Below the pieces are notes generated by a model. It was not told the origin of the DNA, did no database searches, and worked only from the letters and a program-made list of their open reading frames with translations. The position numbers and the translations under genes are program-made. A DNA stretch of 64,000 bases from Gautieria morchelliformis (Eukaryota > Basidiomycota > Agaricomycetes > Gomphales > Gomphaceae). Location of the stretch: contig WHVA01000141.1 of assembly GCA_015179125.1 (NCBI GenBank), positions 62,001-126,000 on the forward strand, read 5' to 3'. Within the stretch, counting starts at the first letter, position 1. The number at the start of each line of letters is the position of its first letter. Of the stretch, positions 43,009 through 52,315 are shown in pieces.

Positions 43009-43019
43009 TCATCAGAATC

Positions 43020-43098
43020 TTACTGGCAAATGATGCGAGTAGTGAATGGTCCTTCGGTGAATTCAGCGAAGAGCGAATGGAGCGAACATAGAGGTGGA
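43020..43098 (+). repeat. LTR-E right-end fragment, part 1
   Basis: ggcaaatgatgcgagtagtg and following bases match 35576-35680 of LTR-E. The fragment starts abruptly and is split at 43098 by a TIR element; its other half is 46258-46316. Confidence 0.75.
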
Positions 43099-43574
43099 CA
43101 CTGTGGGTAGTCAACCCAATGAATCCTATTGGGTGGACCCACTGAGGATTCAGTATATAAACCATTATAGCTAGTGTAAATACCAATAGAACCCGTTGAA
43201 AATTCAATGAATCGGTTTCAGTGGAAAAAGTTTCGTTTCAATGAGTTGGTTTCAGGGGTTGACTCATGGGTATTCAGGGATCCTACAACGGAAGACCAAT
43301 GGATTGAACCAGGCATTTCGAGTCGACGACCACTGGGTTCCCGTGAGATAGTCACTTACGACCCCGTGGTTCTATCACCACATTTCAGAGATGCAGCCAC
43401 TGAATGTCACTGGCCTGAGATCTGAATAATGAGGCAAATCACTGAAGATTCAGGAAATTTGTAGTGAATGCTAGGTTGTATAGCTATGAGTTTTCAATGG
43501 TTATTGCCTTGCAATCTTGTTCAAATGCCATGGGATACCAGTTAAACTTCCCCATTATTTCAAGTCATAAATCA

Positions 43575-43995
43575 ATATATACAAGGGAAAATACGGATGA
43601 AACATAAGGTGAAAATCACTCGGCCGCACGCACCCGACTCATGCTCAATGATCGCTGCCTTGGGGGATTCCGCCAGCTCCCACACCGCATCCCTGAGGAA
43701 ATCCTCCAGTACAACGTGTCCGAGTCCAGAATCAGGATAAGCTCGCCCACGCGTATGGCGCGCCCGTTCGCTGCCCACGGCATCCACCGCCGCCCGATCT
43801 CCTCAAACGTCTCCTCGACTGCCAGGTGCAGTGCGCGCTCCTCGATGTCGAGCTCCACATCCGCAGCCATCAGCGCACTGCTCGACGTCGTCATCGTGAG
43901 CGCAGTCGCGCCCGAGCGTGCCGAGTTCGAGCTCGCGCCCACACCCACACCCGCCGCCGCGATAGGCACAGAAAGGTGCTGACCGGTTCTGTTAG
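43575..43995 (-). pseudogene. Glycosyltransferase-2-like fragment
   Basis: Minus frames read ALHLAVEETFEEI, then GRAIRVGELILILDSDT, then after a one-base shift VVLEDFLRDAVWELAESPKA and IIEHES. The DSDT with a following ..EDFLRDAxxELAESPxxAIIxHES is characteristic of a large fungal glycosyltransferase family 2 group, where DSD is the nucleotide-sugar metal site. Only about 110 residues are present. It is a captured fragment inside the TIR element. Confidence 0.55.
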
Positions 43996-44199
43996 TTCTC
44001 AAAATACTAACGTACCTCATATGCTTGTTGGAAATATTGGAGGAGGGATCGTTGATGTACGTGTTGTACACAGGGGATGGGTCGAGCGAACGCCCAACTC
44101 ACCATATTCCTTTTCACAGCCTCAATCGGTCTCTCTATCAAATCGTGCGACAGCTTCCGCCACGAAGAACAGCTGGGACAGCTACCTGGTGCGGTGGTG

Positions 44200-45530
44200 G
44201 AGAACCTGGGCCATCGTGCCACTCGAAGTCGAGGGATTGGAACAGTTCGATCATGCGAATCAACGACTAATCCGGGGCGGACGGATTTAACAAACCGTCC
44301 AGCGTATTTCCTTCTTCATAAAGCTCTGCGGCACCACCGAACAACAAGGTGAACAGTCTAGATGCTCGCTGAGTTTGACCCATCTCGGACCTCCGAATGC
44401 TACACCCATAATAATCACCCCTGTCAGACTAGTCTCAATGCACTGCACTCACCGGATCGTCCAGTCCGTGCCGCTCCAGCCCCACGATGCCGACGCCCCG
44501 TCCTCCGAGCCCGAGTACTTGGCGATCGCGACCTGTAGCTCCGCGCGCGAGAGCGAGAAGAGCGTGCACGGGCTCAGTGCGAAGGCGCTGCCCGTCGGCA
44601 CGGTGCCGGCCACGTTCTGGATCGGGTTGGAGGGCGCGAGGAAGACCACAAATGGCTGCACCGGGAGGACGGAGGGTGGGGCGCTGGGGGCGCGGCGTCA
44701 GTGGGCTGTGCGGCTGGGGCCTCGTCGCTTGCAGGCGCGGCGTCTGGGGCACTGGCCGCAGCGCTGGGCTCGGTAGCCTTCTCTTCCTTCACTGCCTCCT
44801 TGTCATCCTTCGCCTCGGCTGTTTCATCCTTCTCCGGTTTAGTCTCCTCCTCCTCCTTCTCTTCTTTTTTCTCCTCGGCTGGCATGGGCCTCAAGTATGG
44901 AATCAGGGCACTCGTGAACGCGATGGCTCCTACGAGGTTGTTGCGGAGCTGAGCGCATTCACGAATCACGTCAGCACCATGTCCATCACAGCAACTATAT
45001 TATATGGCCAACCTCATCCTCCAATTCGCTCCTCTTCAGATCCCAGAGCTTGAGCGCCGGGTCGCCGCGCGAACCGGCGGCGTTGATCATAAGATCGATG
45101 CGCCCATCGGTGAGCTCGACGACGTTGTGGACGGACTACGAAAGATGCGTGAGGTGGAAGCGTGAAGTTGTGGAGAAAAAACTCACCCCGGAAGACGCCA
45201 CGTCCAACTTGATGGCACGGACATTATGGCCTTCTTTCGCGGACGCGCTCACGATAGGCTTCAGCGCAGGCACCTTGTCAGCCGTGCGTGACAGCATCAC
45301 TCAGGTTGCGGCTGAGCGTGCAGGCAGTCCAGTAACCGTGCGGGAGGGATCAATCTCGCGTGCGGTCAGGCTGAGTTCAAGACTCTGCCCAACCAGGACA
45401 CAGGTGTAAGGAGGAGAGTGGGAGAAGAATACTACGTGCGCTATGACGAGGCGAGTTGAGGGGCTGACCGTGGCGATGGCGAGAGCGAAGGATGAAGAGC
45501 GCGCATACATTCGTTCTTGAATTAGTCAGC
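44200..45530 (-). pseudogene. Short-chain dehydrogenase-like gene fragment
   Basis: Reads from MYARSSSFALAIAT (45510). Minus-strand pieces include GHNVRAIKLDVASSG followed by a canonical intron GTGAGT..TCGTAG (about 45130-45187), then VVELTDGRIDLMINAAGSRG (NAG motif of the SDR fold), QLRNNLVGAIAFTSALIPYL, a Glu/Lys/Ala-rich insertion, and FLAPSNPIQNVAGTVPTGSA. The Rossmann start is disrupted and the Y-x3-K pair is not clear. The retained intron shows capture at DNA level, not from cDNA. GC content is much higher than the surroundings. Confidence 0.5.
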
Positions 45531-46257
45531 CAGGTTGTACTCCGACTCGTCCTGTGCCTTTCGCCTTCCACTGGAAATCGATTATCTTGCCTACTAGGTA
45601 TTAGTGCAACTTGCGATCATACCCCAGGCACTTGCACTAGTACTTAGTTGACTTCTGGAGATTGATCATTAAAAAAATATCTCATTCGTCATTTGGACTT
45701 CGCATTTTTTCCTGTACCTAAATTTCAGTACAGTCAGTACTGTAATTTAGCTGTAGTGCAAGTGGATCTGAAATATAGCACTTATTCTTTCTACAGTGTA
45801 TACTTAGTGCTGTATCTCAAAAGCAGTTGTCACTTGGGGCCGCAGTAGCATTCCGGCACCTCAAGCATGGAAATTCATTGATACATATATGGAAACCTCA
45901 GTATATTTGCCCAGAAATATATATATTAATTCACTGGATTTCACTGAGTGCTCCATGAGCTATCTTGAAAATTTTTAAGTGTGCGAACAACGGCAATCCA
46001 GGCCTTCGAGCACTGAAATTCTCATGATAATTATGTTGAATATGTAGTTCCTATGGCATGGAAACTAAGTGACTAAGCCACTGAAAATTCTACTGGTCCA
46101 ACCACTTGAATAATTCCATTGGTTTTTTCTAGGAAACCCGGTAAGCCCAAATTTCATTGGTTTGTTTCAATGGGGGCTGTTTCAATGATGTACCCACTGA
46201 AAATAGAAACCCCGTGGGTAAACCCACTAGGTTTCAATGGATTCGCTATCCACAGTG

Positions 46258-46316
46258 TGGAGTGATAAAAGGGGAAATGGGGATAGCTGGATGCAAGAAA
46301 TAAATGAGTCATGACA
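46258..46316 (+). repeat. LTR-E right-end fragment, part 2
   Basis: aaaaggggaaatggggatag..gagtcatgaca matches the end of LTR-E (35700-35749). With 43020-43098 it forms one piece cut by the TIR element. Confidence 0.75.
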
Positions 46317-46515
46317 GTATCCCCCTCTTAGCTTGGGAGTCCAACGACATAGTGCTATGGTGTGGGAGAAAAGGCGTAAGGACGTAATGGATCCCCCAAT
46401 GAGATCTCTGAGGCCTGGGCCCTATCTCGCTGTGTGGTCTGTGCATGGCTCCACCCTCTGCTTAAAAGGCCATGCGGCATAGGGCTACAGGGCTCATCCA
46501 AACATTCGATCCCTT

Positions 46516-47860
46516 ATGGCGACTTCCACCTTTCCAACAATCCTTGAGCGAACACAGACGGTGCTGAAGGTTCGGCCCAACTTTTGGGGAGAGTTGCGTG
46601 AGGAGATGGAGCAGTGGGTGGGAAATGCAGTGGAAGTTCAGGTGAGTAGTTCTTTTTCTGTTCATAGGTTGTTCGCTCATTTGTGAGGTCTAGGCTGAGC
46701 TTTGGAAGGTGCTGCGAGTCGAGGCAGTAGTTGACCCAGAATTCGAACAGCCACCCGAAGCCGATGAGTTGGTGAAAGAGATAAAGGAAGTGAAGGTGTG
46801 GCTGGAGAGTTCAGCATTCACTCTGCACCCGGTGTTTGTGGAGGCTGACACCAGCTTGGCCCCATGTCCTGTCTCATCACAACATCTGTCAAAGGAGCCC
46901 AAAGCGACGCAAAGCACTGGGAAGGACCCGGAAGGTATGTTCCTCATGTTGCTTATGTGATGAACAAGCTAACAGGATTATGGGGTTCAGCGAAGTTCCT
47001 CTGCCTGTTTCACAGCCACCAGTGGTCCCACGATAATTGCCTGAGGCATAGGCCATGGAGCCACCTGTGCGGATGAAGTGACGGCCCATGTTCCTCTCCT
47101 CCAATGAGGAAGGTGACAATGCGCCGACACCAAAGAAGGCTTGAACTGGGAATCCTCCGCAGGGCATCCCCAAAGCTGCTTGCAGCCCTTCGATCAAAAT
47201 CATCCTGGATGAGCAACCACCTGCACCATGTTGGAAGGGCCGTGCGAACACACAGGTGGCAGAAGCAGATAAGGTACCACAGTCAGTGGTGAAGCAAGGG
47301 TACCCTGAGCATGCATTTCTTCTCGGATGGAAGATCTGATCGGAGTAAGTCGTTCCCTTGCTCGCAGTTGTTCACAAGGCTGATTGTGCCCTATTCCATA
47401 GCCCAAGCTCGTGATGAAGCCTGCGAAGTGCAGGCAATGCCTTTGCTATGGTCACATGTGTAGTGGCCAGGCGGGGAAGATGTGTGGGAGGTGTATCCAC
47501 AATCGCCAGGGCTGCGTCTCGCCAGAGGGTAAGTCTCTTTTTACTCGAATCTTCCCTACACCATCCGAACTCATGTGGAGTTCTTGTCCCTCCACTAGAG
47601 TATCAAGTGAAGGAGGAGAAGGGCACTTGGGAGGCAGAGGTGAGGGAGCCAGGTACAAAGGTGAAGGCTAAGGGGAAAGTGAAAGACAAGGGGTCCCTTG
47701 CTGGGAGTTCTTCAATCTCCTCAAGGGGTATCCTTGGTGAGTTCTGTCTATTTTCCTCATTATCTTCTTCGGCTGATTTCCAGATACCGTCAAAGGCACT
47801 TGAACATCCACGCTGGGGTAAGAAGGTCGGAAACCATAAGGGATGGCCCTTCTCCTTTAC
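46516..47860 (+). pseudogene. Zn2Cys6-like gene (gene V), decayed
   Basis: ATG at 46516 gives MATSTFPTILERTQTVLKVR. Exon 1 ends at 46641 with GTGAGT; exon 2 (46694-46934) has VDPEFEQPPEADELVKEIKE. Further introns are 46935-46975, about 47345-47401 and 47529-47599. The cluster CRQCLCYGHMC-x7-CGRCIHNRQGC (47426-47512) has spacing C-x2-C-x6-C-x7-C-x2-C-x6-C, the fungal Zn(II)2Cys6 pattern. A Lys/Gly-rich tail follows (KVKAKGKVKDKG). In the third exon five stops (TAA, TAG, three TGA) interrupt an otherwise good frame, each one C-to-T step from CAA, CAG or CGA. DNA-binding role is inferred from the cluster only. Confidence 0.65.
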
Positions 47861-47929
47861 GTTCCGGGTTGCCTTTTCACTTTTTCACTGGTACTGGTGT
47901 GTGTCCATTTTGTTTTCCAATGATCATTT

Positions 47930-49251
47930 GCATAAAATGTCGACTCATCATGTGGGCCATCAAACACGATTGACATCCTTTACCCGGCGTGATGGTTCAT
48001 CACTGGCCCCATCATCTTCCTGACTCAACCCCCTTTGGGTATTCCTATGGCTGGAATGCATTCACGGGACGTCCTACCCGTAGATCATGTGGGATCAACC
48101 CAGCAGACCAAGAGTCCATGCAGGGTAACATGTATGCAGGTCTCAAGGCGTATTTTCTTACATAGGTACCTTTATCCTCTCTCTCCCCATTGTTTCACGT
48201 TCGCACTCCTCCCTTTCTCCATTGTATATGTGTTTCATCTATTTGTATCCTGACTGCGCACCCCTATTCCAACCCTGACTCATGACAGCCTCTTTCCTAT
48301 TCGCTGATATCATATGAGCATTCAGTATGAGTAATTTACATTCACATGTATATTCTGCAGTTCAATAATCATATGTCTATCTTGTACAAAAGCTTGACCT
48401 CACTGTGACTATCATCTTGAGCCCTCTTCTATAGACTACTATCTTAGACCAGAGGAGGAATTGAGCACCACTGGTGAGTTCCCATACTTCACATTCACTA
48501 CTTTAGTCTTCATACCATTGTCGGTGCTGTTGGCGAAGGGCTCCGAAGGAGCACCTTCACCGACGAAAGGATTGTTACTGCTAGACAACCTTTCCGTGAG
48601 GCCTTGTATGTTACATTGTCAAGTATCATGGGCGATTTCGCTATGACTGTAGATAGGGCGAGCTCCGTTCGGGTAGCCCTCTTACCTTCTAAACCTTTAT
48701 TGGCTTCTCTGTCAGGGGAACACCAATCACACACTGCCTTATTGCAATGTGCTTTATGGCAGTGCGCATTATCGCATGCTTTATCGCAGCATGTCGTTGG
48801 TGGCCCCTGAGCTTCTCCTAGCCTTTGGCATCCTTCTGTCTTGTGTTCCATTTATTTCCCTTCCTGTTCCGGCCCCTTCCGACATCATTCCTTCCTTATC
48901 TGTCCAGCCCTGTTATTGCTGGCGTGATTGCTTATGTAACTCTGGGCATTCGGTGATCTGGCTAGCATGCCCGAGTTTACTTATAATCATAGTTAGGTGG
49001 CGAAGGGATTCCCTAGAGTTTTCTCTTTGGATCCCCCTTCGCCAGGTATGTCTGTGTCCTGTACATAGTTCTCTATCTTACTTTGGATCCCCCTTCACCA
49101 GTTCGCCGCTTGAGTGTAGAGTGTCTGCCTAGGTTTCCCTTATATTCTCCCTATTTGCCAAATTACACACTTCGTTGCACAAGCTGTTGGGGCATTCGCT
49201 GTGTTCACTAATGCACAATATTAACGCCTAAAATCCAATCTTGACACAGCC
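47930..49251 (-). mobile_element. LTR-E copy 2 (minus)
   Basis: Minus orientation, starting TGTCAAGATTGG at 49251. It holds the hairpin 48532-48561, the ggacgtcctacccg/atcaacccag region that matches 35410-35465, and an additional block 48722-49055 that copy 1 lacks but that is present at 11290-11700. Its far end fades around 47930 and no duplication partner of cagcc (49252-49256) was found, so it is truncated or merged with gene V. Confidence 0.7.
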
Positions 49252-50645
49252 TTCACATGTAGCTAATGCGTGTCTCATATCCAACTCAATCTTGTCATCA
49301 ATGTGCTGCAAAGATGACCAAGAGAGGTGTCTGAGCCGTGCATGGAGGATGTTGAGTGGGGTGATGTGGACTTGCAACACAGATGGAACATTGGCTCATA
49401 GTGAGAGCCAGTAGTGCTGTCCATTGACCCGTCCTTCTGAAAAAACAGTTCCATTCTTTTATATTGTGGCTCTAGAGCCCAAAAAGATTGTTGAAAACCC
49501 TTTTCAATCGATCTTTAGTATACTGAAGAACCTTCCTCCAATTTCTGGTGCGTGCAGCACGTCATGGAGGGTGATCTTCTGTTCTTGGCCATTGACTCTT
49601 GTTAATCCAGTGACAGTGCCTAGACCAATGTATGAAACAAACGTTGTTTTATCAGTGAAGTAAGCGCGTCTTGGTGTGGGAAGTGAACAGTATTCCAAAA
49701 AATCGGAACTATCGTCTGTGATGTGGTCAGTGCAGCCTGAGTCCAGCATCCACTTGCATTCACACACAATATAAAAGCAGGTGACGCCGTTGGAGGTCAC
49801 GGTGGTAGATACAGGTGCTTCTGAAGCGACCAAATCAGGATTGTCGGATATAACAGCGCTCACTGAGGGGGGCATTCCCTTTTCCTTTTTCTTCTTTTTC
49901 CTTCCCTTTCCTTTTCGTGCTTCAGACTGGGCTTCTTCGTGTGAGAGGCCACGAGCCTTGAGTTGGGAGTCCTTTTCCCAATGTCCAGCGCCGGTGCAGT
50001 AATTGCACTTGTCCTTTCCAATGTTCGACTTCACGCGGATGGCATCTGTGCTTGGTTGCAAGCCCTCTTGAAGCTCCTTGGACAGGATGCGGCTCCGTGT
50101 ATTTTCCCAGTCAATTTTAGAAAAGTTGGTGATGGTGGCAAGGATCATCTGCTGCATGATCTTGTACAATAAGGGTAGGGACTGGAGGACATTGAAGGTG
50201 TGGAAGGGGTCGCTGATGGCTAGGCCCGCTGCGACGATGCAGCTCTTCAGCTCAGACATTTTGTCAATCTGCTGAGTAAACTGGGTGTCGTGTGAGAAAG
50301 TCATGCTTGTGTATCTCCAATAGTCGATCCAGAGGTTTAGGCCGGTCCTCGTTCTGTAAGTTGCCTTGAGATTACCCCAATTTTCTTCTAGGGTTTTCGT
50401 CATGTCAAGGGACTGGTGAACGGAAGGCTTTACTGAGACCAGTAGTAGGGAGAGGCCTTGTCGGAACGTTTCTCCCAGTTGTCAAATCACCTGCGCTCAT
50501 CGTCAGTCGGCGGAGTGCTCAAGAAGGGAGTTGATTCGGTCCCTTCAGCAATGCGTAACGCATCGATGAACATGAGTGCGGCTTTCAGTGTCCCATCGAA
50601 CTTCTCGATGGTGGACAACAGCTTCGAGGTGGTTGTGTCGGCCAT
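49252..50645 (-). pseudogene. Copia-G gag and protease
   Basis: Starts MADTTTSKLLSTIEKFDGTL at 50645. A TGA at about 50485 and a frame change lead into a 299-codon frame (50403-49504). It contains NLWIDYWRYTSMTFSHDTQF, a knuckle CNYCTGAGHWEKDSQ whose last Cys is Ser, a Lys-rich run, the protease motif WMLDSGCTDHIT, and IGGRFFSILK. Beyond a stop, HARLRHLSWSSLQHIDDK is the pre-integrase block. It ends at ATCEGC where LTR-E copy 2 has inserted. A third Copia family in the window. Confidence 0.85.
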
Positions 50646-50762
50646 GGTTGGGTGTGGAAACGGCAGGTAGAGGGAATTTGATACGTATTCGACGGTTTGT
50701 CGGAATAGCCAGAGTCTGCTTGTTCAAAAGCAGGGAGGTATGTGGGATATAGCTCAGAGCGC

Positions 50763-50775
50763 GGGGCCCATAACC
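50763..50775 (-). promoter_or_regulatory. Copia-G primer-binding site
   Basis: ggttatgggcccc on the minus strand follows directly after an LTR-like end (gagacaaca). The same sequence is found after Copia-C LTR. Confidence 0.5.
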
Positions 50776-50942
50776 TGTTGTCTCAGAGGTCTAAGACGAG
50801 AACTCTGGCTAAGACGACTTCAGAAGGAGCTGAGAGGTCGTCATACAAACGTAGGCTACTTATACTACAGAGTTCTTTGTGTATGACAATAAGGAAAGGA
50901 ATGAAGGACCGAAAGACATGAAAGGAACAAGACCAGACCCCA
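50776..50942 (-). mobile_element. Possible Copia-G LTR
   Basis: Minus strand, tggggtctgg..gagacaaca, about 167 bp, with gtagtataagtagcc as a possible TATA region. The end is supported by the adjacent primer-binding site; the start is a guess because no second copy exists. Confidence 0.35.
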
Positions 50943-51039
50943 CTCTGCCTCCGCGCGCGCTCGGAGTGCATCTGTGCGTCGAGCGTCTTCATAAGCTCCT
51001 TAGCGTACGTCAGGCTGTCCTGTGTGAGCGGCTGTGTGC

Positions 51040-51640
51040 TATGTACTAGCGAGTGGCACCGCGCATCTGGACTTGAACTGTGGCGCGAGCCGGAGCTCGC
51101 CAGAGCCGATCAACCGCGTGCCATGCAGCGTCGGCGGGCCGGACGGCGCACACGAGATGATGAGGAGACGCAGCGATACGGCGGCATCTTCCAGTCGCCC
51201 TAGGAAGTGCGTCGTCGATATCTGTGGGAGGGCGTGCAATGCGCAATGTACAAATGCATCTCAGCCCGCCCCTCCAGCGGCACGCCCTCGCTCCAGTAGT
51301 CCGCGAGCTCGACGTCGGCAGCGTGCGCCGCGTGCCTTGTGTCCAGTCCCGCGCGTCCGTGTCCACGCCTATGCCCATAGCGCCCTCGTCAGTGCGCCGG
51401 GACGTCGTGCACGTTCCCCGGCGTCGGCGAGCACGACGCACTCGAGGCTGAGGCGCCACGCCTTGCGCGCGAGGAGGAGGCGAGGTTCGCGGGGCGGAGG
51501 GCGGCGTGGGCGAGGGCGGCGTTGAGGAGGTGCGCGATGTCGTGCTGGAGCTCGTCGAGCGCGGCGGGGGCATGATGCGGGTACGCGGCGGGCGAGCTGG
51601 CGTGGCGGCGCGGTCGGCGCCGCTCAGCGGTCCGCATGGT
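51040..51640 (-). pseudogene. GC-rich host-like gene fragment
   Basis: Strongly GC-rich compared with the neighbours. Minus-strand pieces that look coded: ALDELQHDIAHLLNAALAHA, DYWSEGVPLEGRAEMHLYIA, and RLEDAAVSLRLLIISCAPSG. I could not assign a family. Frames shift, so it is probably a relic. Confidence 0.3.
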
Positions 51641-51982
51641 GGGTATCATATGGAGAGCGCGGAAACCGACCAGGACACCGTACAGGATATGCGGCCGCCG
51701 TCTGTCGCATCTACGGTCATCGGCGCGCAGGGCGGGTCAGACAAGAGCGCGCTCTCGACGCATGAGTTCCGATTTCGAGGTCATTGTACCGGTGATTAGT
51801 AATCGCTGCAACCTGATGATGAAGCTCGAACAAGATTCTTGGTCAGCTGCGGATTACGCCGCTGCATCGGGTGACCCATCAGCTTGGCCACGAACTTAAC
51901 CCATCTCGGCTGACATCGCCTCGCCTCCAGTACATCCGACCGATGGTGGAGGCTTTATAACTCTTCAAAAGCAAGCGAGTAT

Positions 51983-52315
51983 TCTTATTTACTCCATTTA
52001 TGCATTTATTCGTGTATGAATTGTTTTTCTATTCATTGAATTGAACTAAAAGGAATTTTTTCTTCGAGTGAATCAGTATAAAAAAGTCTGGCTTGCCAGC
52101 TGAACGCAGTATTCTGTGCGCCATGCCACCTGGCCCACCGCCGCTTTTCTTATTTACTCTAAATGTGCATTTATTCATGTATGGATTGTTTTTTATTCAT
52201 TGAATTGAACTAAAAGGATTTTTTTTCTTCGGGTGAATCAGTATAAAAGTCTGGTTTGCATACCAGCTGAACGCAATATTCTGTGCACCATGCCACCTGG
52301 CCCACCGCCGCTGCC
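51983..52315. repeat. Tandem duplication (165 bp) of the gene X promoter and start
   Basis: Two units starting tcttatttact at 51983 and 52148. Each has the TATA box (52077 and 52242), the ctgaacgca block, and an ATG followed by codons for MPPGPPPL (52123 and 52290). The first ATG leads only to a short frame that runs into the second unit; the second starts gene X. Confidence 0.85.
52242..52249 (+). promoter_or_regulatory. Gene X TATA box
   Basis: tataaaag lies 48 bp upstream of the gene X ATG. The duplicated upstream unit has tataaaaaag at 52077. Confidence 0.55.

Larger units (their letters stand above)
43099..46257. mobile_element. TIR element of 3,159 bp carrying gene fragments
   Basis: Ends are inverted repeats: left CACTGTGGGTAG, right CTATCCACAGTG, with weaker similarity for about 45 bp. 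It is flanked by tgga (43095-43098 and 46258-46261); joining the flanks restores the LTR-E sequence seen at 35680-35710. The first 450 and last 400 bp are full of short subterminal motifs (caatgaa/ttcattg, ccactga/tcagtgg) in both orientations. The GC-rich middle holds two gene fragments with introns and no transposase. This is the layout of a non-autonomous, gene-capturing DNA transposon; the CACTG ends suggest a CACTA-like superfamily. Confidence 0.7.

Noticed and set aside
44435..44752. Pro/Arg-rich frames on both strands in the TIR element
   Set aside because: GC-rich shadows of the SDR-like fragment; the minus frame with FLAPSNPIQNVAG explains the sequence better.
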